Assembly: GCA_041687755.1 (NCBI GenBank)
Contig: JBDNJM010000180.1
Coordinates: forward strand, 1 to 12,582
Length of the DNA stretch: 12,582 nt
Source: JBDNJM01 sp041687755
GTDB taxonomy: Bacteria > Planctomycetota > UBA1135 > GCA-002686595
Reading direction: 5' to 3'
Shown here: one piece after another, positions 1 to 8,710 of the stretch
Layout of the letters: every line of letters starts with the position of its first letter
Numbering within the stretch: position 1 is the first letter of the stretch
Made by a program: the position numbers and the translations under genes
Notes under the pieces: model-generated
Databases searched by the model: none
Told to the model about the DNA's origin: nothing
Seen by the model: the letters and a program-made list of their open reading frames with translations, nothing else

Positions 1-225
1 AGGCGTCCAGGTGGCGCCAGCGACACTCTCGATGGTCGTGTGTACCAGAGACCTTCGTCCCGCACTCCGAGCAGCGGGGTTTGCCCAGCGGGCGGGCAAC
101 GTCGGCCACGAGCCCCTAGGGCTCGAAGTTAAACCGAGCGATCGAGACTCCTTGGACGCAGATGAGGAGGCGAAGTCGCGTGGTGGCGCGCATGGCGGGG
201 GCTCCGGAGGACGGATGCTGGAGAC
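1..225. other. Left edge, no gene recognised
   Basis: I see no credible gene here. Open frames exist only because of high GC and do not resemble a protein family. A small perfect stem-loop lies at 109-125 (7-bp stem, 3-base loop). The stretch is probably decayed mobile-element or intergenic DNA next to the repeat arm that starts at 226. Confidence 0.5.
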
Positions 226-358
226 CCACATCCTGGCGTCCTTGCCGTGCGCAACCCAGCACGCCTACTGGAACGGCTCCTCGAGCCCCTCATTCCGCTG
301 CTACCTCACGAACTCGGCCCCAGGGCACCCACTACAGAGGCATGAGAGCGAAGAATTG
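226..358 (+). repeat. Left arm of a long inverted repeat
   Basis: Positions 226-260 are identical over 35 bases to the reverse complement of 12534-12568. Similarity continues with small gaps and substitutions to about 358, including matching blocks around 'cattccgc', 'gaactcgg' and 'gggcacccacta'. Similarity ends where the IS66 transposase fragment becomes recognisable (about 342-358). The arm gives no convincing protein in any frame. It could be the end of an insertion sequence or a dispersed genomic repeat present in opposite orientation at the far end of the window. Confidence 0.85.
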
Positions 359-590
359 GCTCTTCGTCCAGAACGTCGATGGCGGTCGACGGCTGGCCAC
401 ATTGCAAAGGCTGCCCTTCAGGGCGAAAGCCATCGGCATCAATCCGTCGGTCTACCTGGCGGACGTGCTGGTGCGCATCGCTCACGAGACTGACGTGAAG
501 AAGCTCACCCCGCACGGCTGGAAGGAGCATTTCCAGGCGGAGGTCGAGGAGCGGCTGCGAGGCGCGGAGAAGCGCCCGCTCGGGGTCTAG
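342..590 (+). pseudogene. tnpC: IS66-family transposase TnpC, C-terminal remnant
   Basis: This frame holds only the last 82 residues of an IS66-type DDE transposase; full proteins are about 500 residues. What is visible is a KNWLFV block, a glycine/arginine pair (GGRR), then KAIGINPSVYLADVLVRIA and LTPHGWKEHF. This is the usual order at the TnpC end, in the DDE_Tnp_IS66_C region. The frame stays open upstream to 162, but that part (residues of the form RPTSWRPCRAQ) does not look like IS66 and overlaps the inverted-repeat arm, so I exclude it. No catalytic DDE residues remain, so it cannot be active. The stop is 64 bases before an IS66-like terminal repeat ending at 654, the expected distance for an intact right end. 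Confidence 0.85.
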
Positions 591-624
591 GACACGGCCG
601 GCGGACTACGGGGCGGTGGCTGCG

Positions 625-654
625 ATGTCCATGTGGGCCTCAAGCGACGCTTAC
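625..654 (-). repeat. IS66-like right terminal repeat, copy 1
   Basis: Read inward on the minus strand this begins GTAAGCGTCG, matching the GTAAGCG start typical of IS66-family ends. It lies just after the tnpC remnant, so it is the natural right end of that element. The 30 bases match 711-740 at 26 of 30 positions. Confidence 0.65.
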
Positions 655-710
655 GAAGTGCCTGCTCGGACTCAAGGGCGCCGCTAGCGAGGTACAGGGT
701 GTTCGCCGTG

Positions 711-740
711 GTGTCCAGGTGGGCTTCACGCGACGCTTAC
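711..740 (-). repeat. IS66-like right terminal repeat, copy 2
   Basis: This is a second end-like sequence 86 bases beyond the first, in the same orientation and again starting GTAAGCGTCG on the minus strand. It differs from 625-654 at 4 of 30 positions. No transposase remnant lies between the two copies. It may be a solo end of a related element or a tandem duplication of the terminus. Confidence 0.6.
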
Positions 741-849
741 CCCAAATGGAACTCGCCCATCGGCTGGGCGTCGACATTAAGCCTGTCCGCCGACACGTTT
801 AGGGGAGAGTGCCAACGGTCGGGCTATCAAGCCCACTCGCAGCCCGGCC
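741..849. other. Spacer between IS66-like ends
   Basis: These 109 bases separate the second right end from the left end at 850. No gene or RNA is recognised. The bases flanking the ends (741-748 and 842-849) show no matching 8-base target duplication. Confidence 0.4.
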
Positions 850-866
850 GTAAGCGTCCGGCCCGG
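850..866 (+). repeat. IS66-like left terminal sequence
   Basis: The plus strand reads GTAAGCGTCCGGCC. The first nine bases match the inward reading of both right-end copies at 654 and 740. The orientation is that of a left end facing the TnpA-like remnant at 1200-1338. The spacing of about 350 bases to the helix-turn-helix is longer than usual for IS66, so the assignment is tentative. Confidence 0.45.
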
Positions 867-1199
867 CCCCCGGCCCGCGCCTGACGACGTTCCGGGCCCG
901 TCTCAGGGGGTCAGCGTTGCCGACGACCGTTGGCCGGCTACCGCCTCGCCGGAAGCAGTTCCTCGATTCAGTCCGGCAGGTGCGGCGTGATGCGCACCAA
1001 GACGTCCATGATTTACTCCTTTGGATCAGCGCTCGCCTTTCGGCACGACTCGATCAAGGTGTATATCGTCGCCGCCGCGCGCCCGCCGCGTGAGCTCCTG
1101 CGCGGAGGCAGTTGCGTCGTAAGCCTCCGCCGGCCTCTCCAGCGCCTCCTCGCCCGAGTCTCGCTGCCTGGCTCCGATAGCTGGAGTTCCCAACAAGAA

Positions 1200-1338
1200 A
1201 GCCCCGACGACCTGACCGACCACGACTCGTCACTCCTGGCCGAGCAGGCCGCGAGCGGCCTTAGCACGGCGGAGTTCGCCCACGAATTGAGCCTCTCCGC
1301 AGCCACGCTCTTTAACTGGCGCCGCCTTCTGCCTGTCG
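1200..1338 (+). pseudogene. TnpA-like helix-turn-helix transposase remnant
   Basis: A short stretch resembles the N-terminal helix-turn-helix of IS66 TnpA / HTH_Tnp_1 proteins. The visible pattern is LLAEQAASGLSTAEFAHELS followed by LSAATLFNWRRLLP: a helix, a short turn with GLS, a recognition helix, and the NWRRLL end typical of these proteins. The frame runs on past 1338 but there reads the antisense of the DUF4340 gene, so the real remnant stops at its stop codon. I see no convincing start codon or ribosome-binding site; the open frame back to 930 looks random. The protein would bind DNA as a transposition accessory in an intact element. Here it is a fragment. Confidence 0.5.
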
Positions 1339-2571
1339 TCAGCCGCCGCCCTGACCTTGGGTCGCGGATTCGATCAGGGCCTGCAGCTCTTCCTGGCTCA
1401 TGTTCTCGAGCGGATTGCCGCGGGGGGCGGCTTCGCCCTGCTCCGCCGGATCGACGGTCAGCTCGTCGGCGCCGCGCATCAGAGCCGTCGCGGTGCCGGC
1501 TTCGACGAGGTAGGTCCAGGGCGAGTGGCGGGCGGTGAGTTCGGCGACGCGCTGTTCGAGCTCCGCGAGCGTCGAGCCGGCGGACTCGAGCGGCGGCTCC
1601 GCATCTGGCGCGGGCGGGCCGGCAGGAGTCGTGCCAGCCGTATCCGCCAGGCCGAACACCAGGGTGATCCAGGTGGGCTGGGCCGGGTCGGCTTCCATTC
1701 CGAGGCGGTTGGCGTCGAGGAAGATCGTCAGGCCGTCGAAGGTCTCGAACTGCGCGAGGCTGCGCTCGGCGCCCGCCAGGTCGACCGAGCCGCGCGGCGC
1801 CACGTCCTCGAAGCGCAGGGACTGGGGGATGCGGCCCAGCGCGCTGACGATGTGGCCGGCCGCGGGCTCACGACCTTCCTGCACTTTGCTGAGCGCAAAG
1901 TCGTAGGCCGCGCCGTCCTCGCGGGCGGTGACGTAGCCGGGAGCGGCGGGCTCGAGCCGCACGATGCGCGCTTCGCGCACCTCTTTGCGGTCTAGGCTCA
2001 GGACCTCGCGTTCCATCCAGTCGCGGGCGGCCGGCGCGCCCGGGACGTCGCCCTTGGCGAGCCAGGTCTGGTCCTCGCCGGGGCGGCGCACGAACAGGGC
2101 GGGGAAGGTCGACTCGTAGAAGCCGTCTCCGAGCAGCAGCTCCGCGATGGGCTCTCCGGCCCCGTCGAGCGCGCGCACGAGTCGCGCGACCAGGCCGCCA
2201 TCGGCGGGCGCGACCAGCCCGATCTTGTCGTGGCGGTCCGCTCTGGCGGTCTTGGCCTCGACCAGTTCGAGTTCCGCCAGCCCGCGCACGAGCATCATCA
2301 CCGCTTCTTCCTGGGCCGCGAAGCCGCCCTTGTCGGGCAGCGTCCAGGAGCCGTCCGGGGCGCGCAGCAGGGCGAGCGTTTCGGTTGCGCGGGTCAATTC
2401 GATGCGCTGGACACTGGCGAGATCATCGACGAGCGCGGGCAACGCGAGCTCGGCCCCGTCGTCGGGAGCCTCGTCGAACCAGCGGCTGCCGTCGCGCCAG
2501 GCGAAGTAGACCGCGGGAACTCCGATCAAGACGAGGGCCCCGAGGGCGACTTTCAGCGTGGAGTTCTGCAT
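1339..2571 (-). CDS. DUF4340 domain protein, GldG-operon partner
   Basis: This 410-residue protein has one N-terminal membrane segment (about residues 7-26), then a soluble extracytoplasmic body with the DUF4340 pattern: ALVDDLASVQRIELTR, GSWTLPDKGGFAAQEEAVM (a 'W.L......A....V..L...L' repeat), and a C-terminal helix ending in GQGGG. Its function is unknown. By family knowledge such proteins are encoded directly after GldG-type ABC auxiliary proteins and probably act with that transporter outside the membrane. I chose the ATG at 2571 over a GTG at 2592, because the extra seven residues (MPPPTRS) sit in front of an otherwise normal signal anchor. Neither start has a clear ribosome-binding site. 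It is the last gene of the operon, 42 bases after gldG. No terminator follows; transposon debris begins at once. Confidence 0.85.
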   Translation of the reverse strand: MQNSTLKVALGALVLIGVPAVYFAWRDGSRWFDEAPDDGAELALPALVDDLASVQRIELTRATETLALLRAPDGSWTLPDKGGFAAQEEAVMMLVRGLAELELVEAKTARADRHDKIGLVAPADGGLVARLVRALDGAGEPIAELLLGDGFYESTFPALFVRRPGEDQTWLAKGDVPGAPAARDWMEREVLSLDRKEVREARIVRLEPAAPGYVTAREDGAAYDFALSKVQEGREPAAGHIVSALGRIPQSLRFEDVAPRGSVDLAGAERSLAQFETFDGLTIFLDANRLGMEADPAQPTWITLVFGLADTAGTTPAGPPAPDAEPPLESAGSTLAELEQRVAELTARHSPWTYLVEAGTATALMRGADELTVDPAEQGEAAPRGNPLENMSQEELQALIESATQGQGGG

Positions 2572-2593
2572 GGATCGAGTGGGGGGAGGCACC

Positions 2594-2603
2594 GGGGGGG
2601 GGG
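2594..2603. repeat. Ten-G homopolymer between gldG and the DUF4340 gene
   Basis: An uninterrupted run of ten G lies in the 42-base gap between the gldG stop and the downstream ATG. On the coding (minus) strand it is a C run about 22 bases before the start. It is flanked by two copies of 'caccgggg', as if by slippage or a short duplication. Such runs are mutable and are also frequent sequencing-error sites. Confidence 0.8.
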
Positions 2604-2613
2604 CACCGGGGTG

Positions 2614-4515
2614 TCAGCGCTTCGCGGTGCGCTGACGCGAGCGGCGCACGGCACCGAAGCTGAACGCGGCGAGCCCGACGGCGAGCGGCCAGATGGCGAT
2701 GTTGATCAGCTTCAGTCGCGTCCACATGCGCTCCTTGTCCTTGCGCAGCTTCAGCTCCACGTCGCGCAGCTGCTTGCGCGTCGCGATGCGTTTCTGCTGG
2801 AACTCCTCGAGCGTCGCGGCCTGTTGTTCGGTCAGCAACATGCTGTTGGAGTCACCACGTTCCCGCTGCATCTGGTCGATGCTGTTCTCGGTGGCCAGCA
2901 GCTCCTCCTCGAGCAGCTGGGCTTCCGCGCGGAAGCGCACGTTGGCGTCGCGCTCAAGCTCTTGGACCCGCTCGAAGGGGCGCTCGTACTGACCGCGGGC
3001 GCGGATCGAGATCAGGGCGTCGTCGCCGCTGAGCAGCTCGGCGGCGTTCAGCACGAAGTCGGCGTTGGCGGCGGTCAAGGTGACGGTGCCAAGCAGAGCC
3101 GCGCGGACGTCCTGGCTGGTCCAGTAGGCGTCGCTCAGGAAGTCGGCGTCAGCGACAACGATGGCCTCGAAGTTCCCGGTGGACTCTGCTAGGTGGTCCG
3201 GCCCCGGCGTCGGCTCCTCGCCATCCGCCGGCGCGGGCGCGCTCGGATCGCCTCGGGGGTACGCCGACTGAACCTTGCCCGTGAGGCGTGCGGCGAGGAC
3301 GAGCTCTTCACCCTCGGGCGCGAAGTCGTTGACCAGCGCTCGGGGGTCGAGGCCGAACTGCACGCGGCTGAGCTCGATGCCCATTGACTCTTCGGTCGTC
3401 GTGATCAGCGGGACGAGTTCCGTGCCCGCATTGCCGACGGCGTCGAGCACGCCGGCGTAGGCAAAGACCATCCTGCTGAGGCTTGCGGTGACCGGCGAGG
3501 CCTCGTCCATTTGGTCCAGACCGGCGGCCATGTAGAGCGGGAGGTCGAGCGGTTCGACCTGCCCGTTGCTGTTGCGCACCTCCACCTGCAGGGCCAGGCG
3601 CCGGTCGGCGGCGAGGATGCGCGGCCGCAGCTGAACGCCCCACTTGGCGAGCAGGGGCCCCAGGTCCGAGGTGCGGTTCATTTCGTAGGTCTGCTCCTCG
3701 GTGCCGGGCAGCTGCTCGTCGCACCAGGTGTCGACGAGCGCGATCACACGGCCGCTGCCGAGGGCGAACTGGTCGATCGCGTAGAGCGCAGTCTCAGACA
3801 TCCCTTGGGGGTGCAGCAGCAGCAGCACGTCCACGTCCTCGGGGATCGACTGGGGGTCCGGCCCTAGATCCTCGAGGTCGAACAGGTCGCTGAGGAGCTG
3901 GGGGAACAGCCAGGGTCGGGTCGGCGGCTCGCCGGGTGCAGCCATGGCGCCGCCGTTGATCGGCAGCGAGCTGACCAGGCCGAGCGTCGGGCGCGTGGGC
4001 TGGTCGAGGGTCTTAAGCATGCGCGCGAGCTCGTACTCGAGGAAGCGCTCCTGGCGGGGGTCGAGGAGCGGCAGCACCTTGCGCTCGCCAACCGAGTTTT
4101 CGGCGACCAGGCCCAGGTAGAACGAGTCCCCGACGTCGTTGACGGGGCGGCCTCGGAGGCCGGCGAGCACCGCTTCGTCCTCCGCGTCGCTGTAGGGCTC
4201 GGGGTCGAGCAGCGTCAGGCGCAGCTTGCCGTCGCTCTCGCGCTCGAGCTCCTCGAGCATGTCGATCGTGCGCTGGGCGTGGGACTTGAACGTCGGGAGG
4301 TCGTTGCCGGTCGAGCGCGAGTAGTAGAGCGACAGGTCGACGGGCTCCGAGAGGGTGCGCGCGATCTCGCGGGCGCCCTCCGAGAGGGTGTTGAGCTTGT
4401 CCTCGGTCAGGTCGGCGCGCACGCCGACGAGCAGCTTCGAGCCCAGCAAGTTGAGGGCCAGGAACAGGAGCGTCGCTACGAGCCCCAGGAACAGGGCGGA
4501 CTTGTTGGAAGGCAT
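2614..4515 (-). CDS. gldG: GldG-type ABC transporter auxiliary protein
   Basis: This 633-residue protein matches the GldG / ABC_transp_aux family in layout. Residues 7-30 form a signal-anchor segment. It is followed by VRADLTEDKLNTLSEGAREI, the hallmark 'R.DLT....ysLs' block, and PVDLSLYYS. A large extracytoplasmic domain follows (about residues 35-510). A charged coiled-coil-like region spans about 515-598 (rich in E, Q, R, K). A second membrane segment at about 603-622 precedes a basic tail (RRSRQRTAKR). The family partners ABC-2 permeases; in Bacteroidota GldF/GldG are tied to gliding, but elsewhere the exported substrate is unknown. The ATG lies four bases after the gldF stop, so the two are probably translated together. 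Confidence 0.9.
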   Translation of the reverse strand: MPSNKSALFLGLVATLLFLALNLLGSKLLVGVRADLTEDKLNTLSEGAREIARTLSEPVDLSLYYSRSTGNDLPTFKSHAQRTIDMLEELERESDGKLRLTLLDPEPYSDAEDEAVLAGLRGRPVNDVGDSFYLGLVAENSVGERKVLPLLDPRQERFLEYELARMLKTLDQPTRPTLGLVSSLPINGGAMAAPGEPPTRPWLFPQLLSDLFDLEDLGPDPQSIPEDVDVLLLLHPQGMSETALYAIDQFALGSGRVIALVDTWCDEQLPGTEEQTYEMNRTSDLGPLLAKWGVQLRPRILAADRRLALQVEVRNSNGQVEPLDLPLYMAAGLDQMDEASPVTASLSRMVFAYAGVLDAVGNAGTELVPLITTTEESMGIELSRVQFGLDPRALVNDFAPEGEELVLAARLTGKVQSAYPRGDPSAPAPADGEEPTPGPDHLAESTGNFEAIVVADADFLSDAYWTSQDVRAALLGTVTLTAANADFVLNAAELLSGDDALISIRARGQYERPFERVQELERDANVRFRAEAQLLEEELLATENSIDQMQRERGDSNSMLLTEQQAATLEEFQQKRIATRKQLRDVELKLRKDKERMWTRLKLINIAIWPLAVGLAAFSFGAVRRSRQRTAKR

Positions 4516-4519
4516 GGGA

Positions 4520-5250
4520 TCAGGAGGCCTTCAGGCGGGTCAGGGCGAGAGTGTTCAAGAACAGCATCAGGGCAATGAGCGACCCGAAGTACAGCAAGGC
4601 GCTGAGTTCGAGCATGCCCTTGTTCCAGCCTTCGAAGCGAGTCAGAAAGCCCAAGGAGGCCACGAGGTCGACGATCGCCTGCGGCGCCCAGCTGCTGATG
4701 GCGCCCAGCACCATCGGCAGGCCGGCGAGGGCGAACAGCAGGCACAGCACCAGGCTCAACACGAACGCGATGACCTGGTTCTTCGTGAGGCTCGAGATGA
4801 AGGCGCCGATGGACATGTAGGCGCCGGCCATCAGGAAGCTGCCGATGTAGCTGGTGAGGATGACGCCGTTGTCGGGGCTGCCGAGGTAGTTGACCATCCA
4901 CCACATCGGGAAGGTCAGGGCGAGCGCGAGGCCCGCGAACAGCCACGCGGCGAGGAACTTGCCGACGACTGCCTGCCCGGTGGAGATCGGCAGGGTCGAG
5001 AGCAGCTCGATCGTTCCGCTGCGGCGCTCCTCGGACCACAGGCGCATCGAGATGGCCGGGACCAGGAACACGTACAGGAACGTGTGGTAGAAGAAAAAGC
5101 CCTGCAGGTCAGCTTGGCCGCGCTCGGCGAAGCCGCCGAAGCTGAAGGTGAACCAGGCGGCGAGCCCGATGAAGATGACGATGAAGATCGCGGCGATGGG
5201 CGTGGCGAAATAGCTGCCCAGTTCGCGGCGGGTGATGGTCCAGACGTTGC

Positions 5251-5254
<4 letters not shown>
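4520..5254 (-). CDS. gldF: ABC-2 type permease, GldF-like
   Basis: This 244-residue inner-membrane permease has about six membrane segments: near residues 18-39, 55-70, 95-118, 130-150, 160-185 and 215-238. Between the second and third lies MRLWSEERRSGTIELLSTLP, the conserved 'E.r.GTiElLlt.P' block of ABC-2 permeases that is thought to contact the ATPase. It forms the channel of the exporter and should dimerise or pair with the GldG-type protein. The start is a GTG at 5254 that overlaps the ATPase stop (shared bases GTGA), a classic sign of translational coupling. The length fits the GldF family. Confidence 0.9.
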
Positions 5255-6195
<941 letters not shown>

Positions 6196-6691
6196 CTCGA
6201 TCGCCCGGTCTTGGCCGGGCGCAGGGGCGGGATCGGGTCTGTGGGTGAGCGTTGGGAGGGACCGGCCAAGGAGCCGGCGCCGGTCCTCCGTGCGGGCTAC
6301 GGGCCAGAGGCCGGGCGTTCTAGCGCCTACCGCGAAAAGCCCAAAGCAGGCCCACGGGTTCGCAGCGGTCTGCGCGGGCGAGGTTCCGCGGGTTGGCTCC
6401 TCGGGTTGGCTGCTAGGGCCTCCGACAGGAATTCCCATCTCGTGGGCCCCTCACGCTGGAGTGTGGGACGCGCCTCTCGGGTTCGCAATACTCGGGCTCA
6501 CTGGGGGTTGCGTCGTTTTTCAAACGGCGGCGCGGCCCGGCGGCGCTCGCGCCCGGCCCGTCCGTCGACGGCCCGGTCCGACCCGCCCTCTCCCCCCCGG
6601 TCAGGGCCCAGAGGGGCCCCGATCCCCGATCGTCCCGGTCCTGCCGCGCCAGTGCGGAAGCCCAGGACCTACCCATTTCCGGAGGACAACC
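6196..6691. promoter_or_regulatory. Divergent intergenic region
   Basis: These 496 bases separate the minus-strand ABC operon from the plus-strand DUF481 gene, so both promoters should lie here. I could not pick a convincing -35/-10 pair for either. Visible structures are a 6-bp stem-loop at 6203-6220 close to the ATPase start, and a 5-bp stem at 6514-6526 around a run of T. The right half is very GC-rich. No gene is recognised. Confidence 0.5.
6681..6685 (+). promoter_or_regulatory. Shine-Dalgarno GGAGG for the DUF481 gene
   Basis: GGAGG ends six bases before the ATG at 6692, good spacing. It fixes the start of this gene even though the frame stays open far upstream to 5999. It is the clearest ribosome-binding site in the window. 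Confidence 0.8.
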
Positions 6692-7552
6692 ATGTCCACA
6701 TTGCTAACCCTGCTGGCGCCCCTGGCGCTGGCCGCGGGTGACGCCTCGGCACCGATCCCCTCGGCAGACCTTCTGCCGCCGATCGATTTCGATGCGTCCG
6801 GACCCGTTTATGGCGCACCGCTCCCGGCCGCCTACCTCGCAACCGTCGCCCAGGGTGAAGATGTCGATGAAATCGACGAGACCTGGAACGGTCTGGTGCA
6901 GTTCGGCGGCTCTTTCACCGACGGCAACACCGATATCTACAAGCTGAACGCCACGGCGACGGCGACCAAGGAGCTCTTCGAAGGCGACATGGTGAAGCAC
7001 GCCTTCACCCTCGGCGGCTACTGGGCCTTCGGTCAGGACAAGAACCAGACCAACTCGATCCTTGAGCGTCGCTGGGGCGTCCGCGCGCAGTACGACCACT
7101 TCTTCGAAGAGAAGCTCTACGGGTACGTGACCGGCAGCTTCGACAACGACTTCCTCTCCGGCCTCGACCTGCGCAGCCAGGCCGGTGTCGGTCTCGGCTA
7201 CCAGTTCGAGGACAAGGAGAACTACAAGGTCTCCGGCGAGGCCGGTCTCTCCTACGTCGATGAGGACTACACGCTCAACACCGCGGACACAGAGTTCCTG
7301 GCGGCCCGCCTGGCCTACGACGTCTGGTGGCAGATCAACGAGCGCTGGGCGTTCCAGCAGCTGGCCGAGGCCTTCCCGAGTCTCCAGGACTCCGATGACC
7401 TCTTCGTGCGCCTCAACACCTCGCTCAGCGGCGCGCTGACCGAGACGATGACCTTCGGGGTCAACTGGCTGATGCTGTACGACAACACGCCGATCCCCAG
7501 CAACCAGCGCGTGGACCACATCGTGTCCGCGACGGTCGGCTGGGCGTTCTAG
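6692..7552 (+). CDS. DUF481 family outer-membrane beta-barrel protein
   Basis: This 286-residue protein has a Sec signal peptide (MSTLLTLLAPLALAAGDASA, cleavage near residue 15-20). A short acidic linker follows (EDVDEIDETWNG). From about residue 66 there is a series of amphipathic beta-strands typical of DUF481/YdiY-like barrels: VQFGGSFTDGNTDIYKLNAT, KHAFTLGGYWAFGQ, WGVRAQYDHFF, LYGYVTGSFDNDF, AGVGLGYQF, YKVSGEAGLSYVDEDY, ending in the aromatic strand VSATVGWAF typical of outer-membrane proteins. 'GN.....N......' after the first strand is the usual family start. Function is unknown; it sits in the outer membrane. It stands alone, divergent from the ABC operon and followed by stem-loops. The strong SD sets the start. 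Confidence 0.88.
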   Translation: MSTLLTLLAPLALAAGDASAPIPSADLLPPIDFDASGPVYGAPLPAAYLATVAQGEDVDEIDETWNGLVQFGGSFTDGNTDIYKLNATATATKELFEGDMVKHAFTLGGYWAFGQDKNQTNSILERRWGVRAQYDHFFEEKLYGYVTGSFDNDFLSGLDLRSQAGVGLGYQFEDKENYKVSGEAGLSYVDEDYTLNTADTEFLAARLAYDVWWQINERWAFQQLAEAFPSLQDSDDLFVRLNTSLSGALTETMTFGVNWLMLYDNTPIPSNQRVDHIVSATVGWAF

Positions 7553-7869
7553 AGGACCCCGACAGGAGGTCCGGGCGCCGCGCGCGTCCGTCCGAGCCGC
7601 CCGCGCGGTGCTTCGGAAGGCCTCGATGAATCAGAAGAGAGCGGCCCGCGCGGCCGCTCTCTGCATGTCCGGGCTGAACCGTCGCCTGGGATCGTGCCCG
7701 GAGACCTAGCAGGGGCGCACCCGAACTCGCTCGAGGGGACCGACAAGAAGTTCCCAGATGGGCGTCAGGTCGCGGGTCACCGAGCGCTAGCTCTCTGCGG
7801 GTGGCCTGGCCACGGCCGCCGGCCGTGGTGGTCTCCTCGACCCTTCACTGAACCGACCCGGACTCCGAC
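7553..7869. other. Intergenic region with stem-loops
   Basis: The 317 bases after the DUF481 gene contain no gene that I recognise. They hold an imperfect GC stem (7575-7584 with 7602-7611), the perfect stem-loop at 7636-7662 and a short palindrome at 7810-7828 (8-bp stem, 3-base loop). A promoter for the next gene may lie in the second half but is not clear. Confidence 0.6.
7636..7662 (+). terminator. Strong stem-loop, probable terminator of the DUF481 gene
   Basis: A perfect 11-bp stem (7636-7646 with 7652-7662) with a five-base loop lies 83 bases after the stop codon. No U-run follows, so it is not a textbook intrinsic terminator. It could still stop transcription or protect the 3' end of the mRNA. 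Confidence 0.45.
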
Positions 7870-8667
7870 ATGTTCCGCGCCTCGCTCGAACTTCCCTTGA
7901 TCCTGGGCACGTCGACCGCCCTCGCCGCCCCCGCGCGGGCGCAACTCTGCCCCCAAGAGGAGGCCGAGGAGTACTTCTCGGTGGGTGCCCAGCAGTACGA
8001 CGACTTCGGCTCCGGAGTCGCGGCCCGGGGTGGCCCATTCGCCGTCGGTCCTCGCGCTGGCAGCTCCAAAGCGTCGCCGAGGGCCGGGTCGAGCTGTTCG
8101 ATGCGGTGATCGCCGAACGGGTCGCCATGCCGCAGGCTCCAGCGCCGATGCAGACGGATTGGTTCGGCTGCGATCTGGATGCCGACGACGACCTGCTGGT
8201 GGTCGGGGCTCGGGGGAAGGCGGTGTCCGATGGGGCCGGCCTACGTTTTTCGGCTCAGCACCCAGGAGCTCGTGAGCACCCTGCTGGCCGAGGACGGGGA
8301 GCTCAACGACTGGTTCGGATTCTCAGCTGCGATCGACTCGGGGAGGTTCCTCGTCGGGGCCCGCTACGACACCGACTACGAGATCGGCCTCGATGGATCG
8401 GCCTATTTGTTCGACGCGGCGAAAGGTCAGCAGCTGGACAAGCTCCTACCGCCCGTGGATCAGAGTCAGGGGACGGCCTTGCTCCCGGCCCTCGACGGGC
8501 TGATCCCCATCCCTGTCACGAGCCCGCTGGGTGAGTGGAAGCTGTTTGCGCAGTTCCCCCAGGCGCTGGCCCCGGGCATGCCGCTGGTGCTCCAGGCCTG
8601 GCTGCTCGACGGGAACGCGGTCCAGGGCTACTCGGCCTCCAACGGCCTGGAGACGGCCTCCTTCTAG
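7870..8667 (+). pseudogene. Secreted FG-GAP repeat protein, frame broken twice
   Basis: The gene starts in one frame with a signal peptide (MFRASLELPLILGTSTALAA, then ARAQ) and a first FG-GAP-like blade, QQYDDFGSGVA (about 7990-8022). That frame stops at 8109. The sequence continues in the next frame with EGRVELFDAV and a second blade, TDWFGCDLDADDDLLVVGAR (8157-8217). It then returns to the original frame with AYVFRL and a third blade, NDWFGFSAAIDSGRFLVGAR (from 8305), running to the stop at 8667. The shifts lie at about 8040-8065 and at the GGGGCC cluster near 8231-8240. The C-terminal part (EWKLFAQFPQALAPGMPLVL, then ASNGLETASF) looks like a planctomycete-type terminal module. By analogy it is an exported beta-propeller protein. 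It may be a real pseudogene or two sequencing errors. Confidence 0.7.
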
Positions 8668-8710
8668 GGTCGGGCGCGAAGGGGCGGCCGTCGGGGCTTA
8701 TGCTCTAGGG

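Noticed and set aside
109..125. Small stem-loop as a tRNA arm or terminator
   Set aside because: No other tRNA arms, no U-run and no upstream gene are present.
162..341. Upstream extension of the tnpC frame
   Set aside because: The residues do not resemble IS66 and the DNA belongs to the inverted-repeat arm.
11..493. 160-codon plus-strand open frame at the left end
   Set aside because: It crosses the inverted-repeat arm and the IS66 fragment in the wrong frame and has no family-like pattern.
625..740. CRISPR-like array
   Set aside because: There are only two copies, 26/30 identical, and both fit IS66 terminal repeats.
2230..3192. 320-codon plus-strand open frame
   Set aside because: It is antisense to the DUF4340 and gldG genes, with a low-complexity composition.
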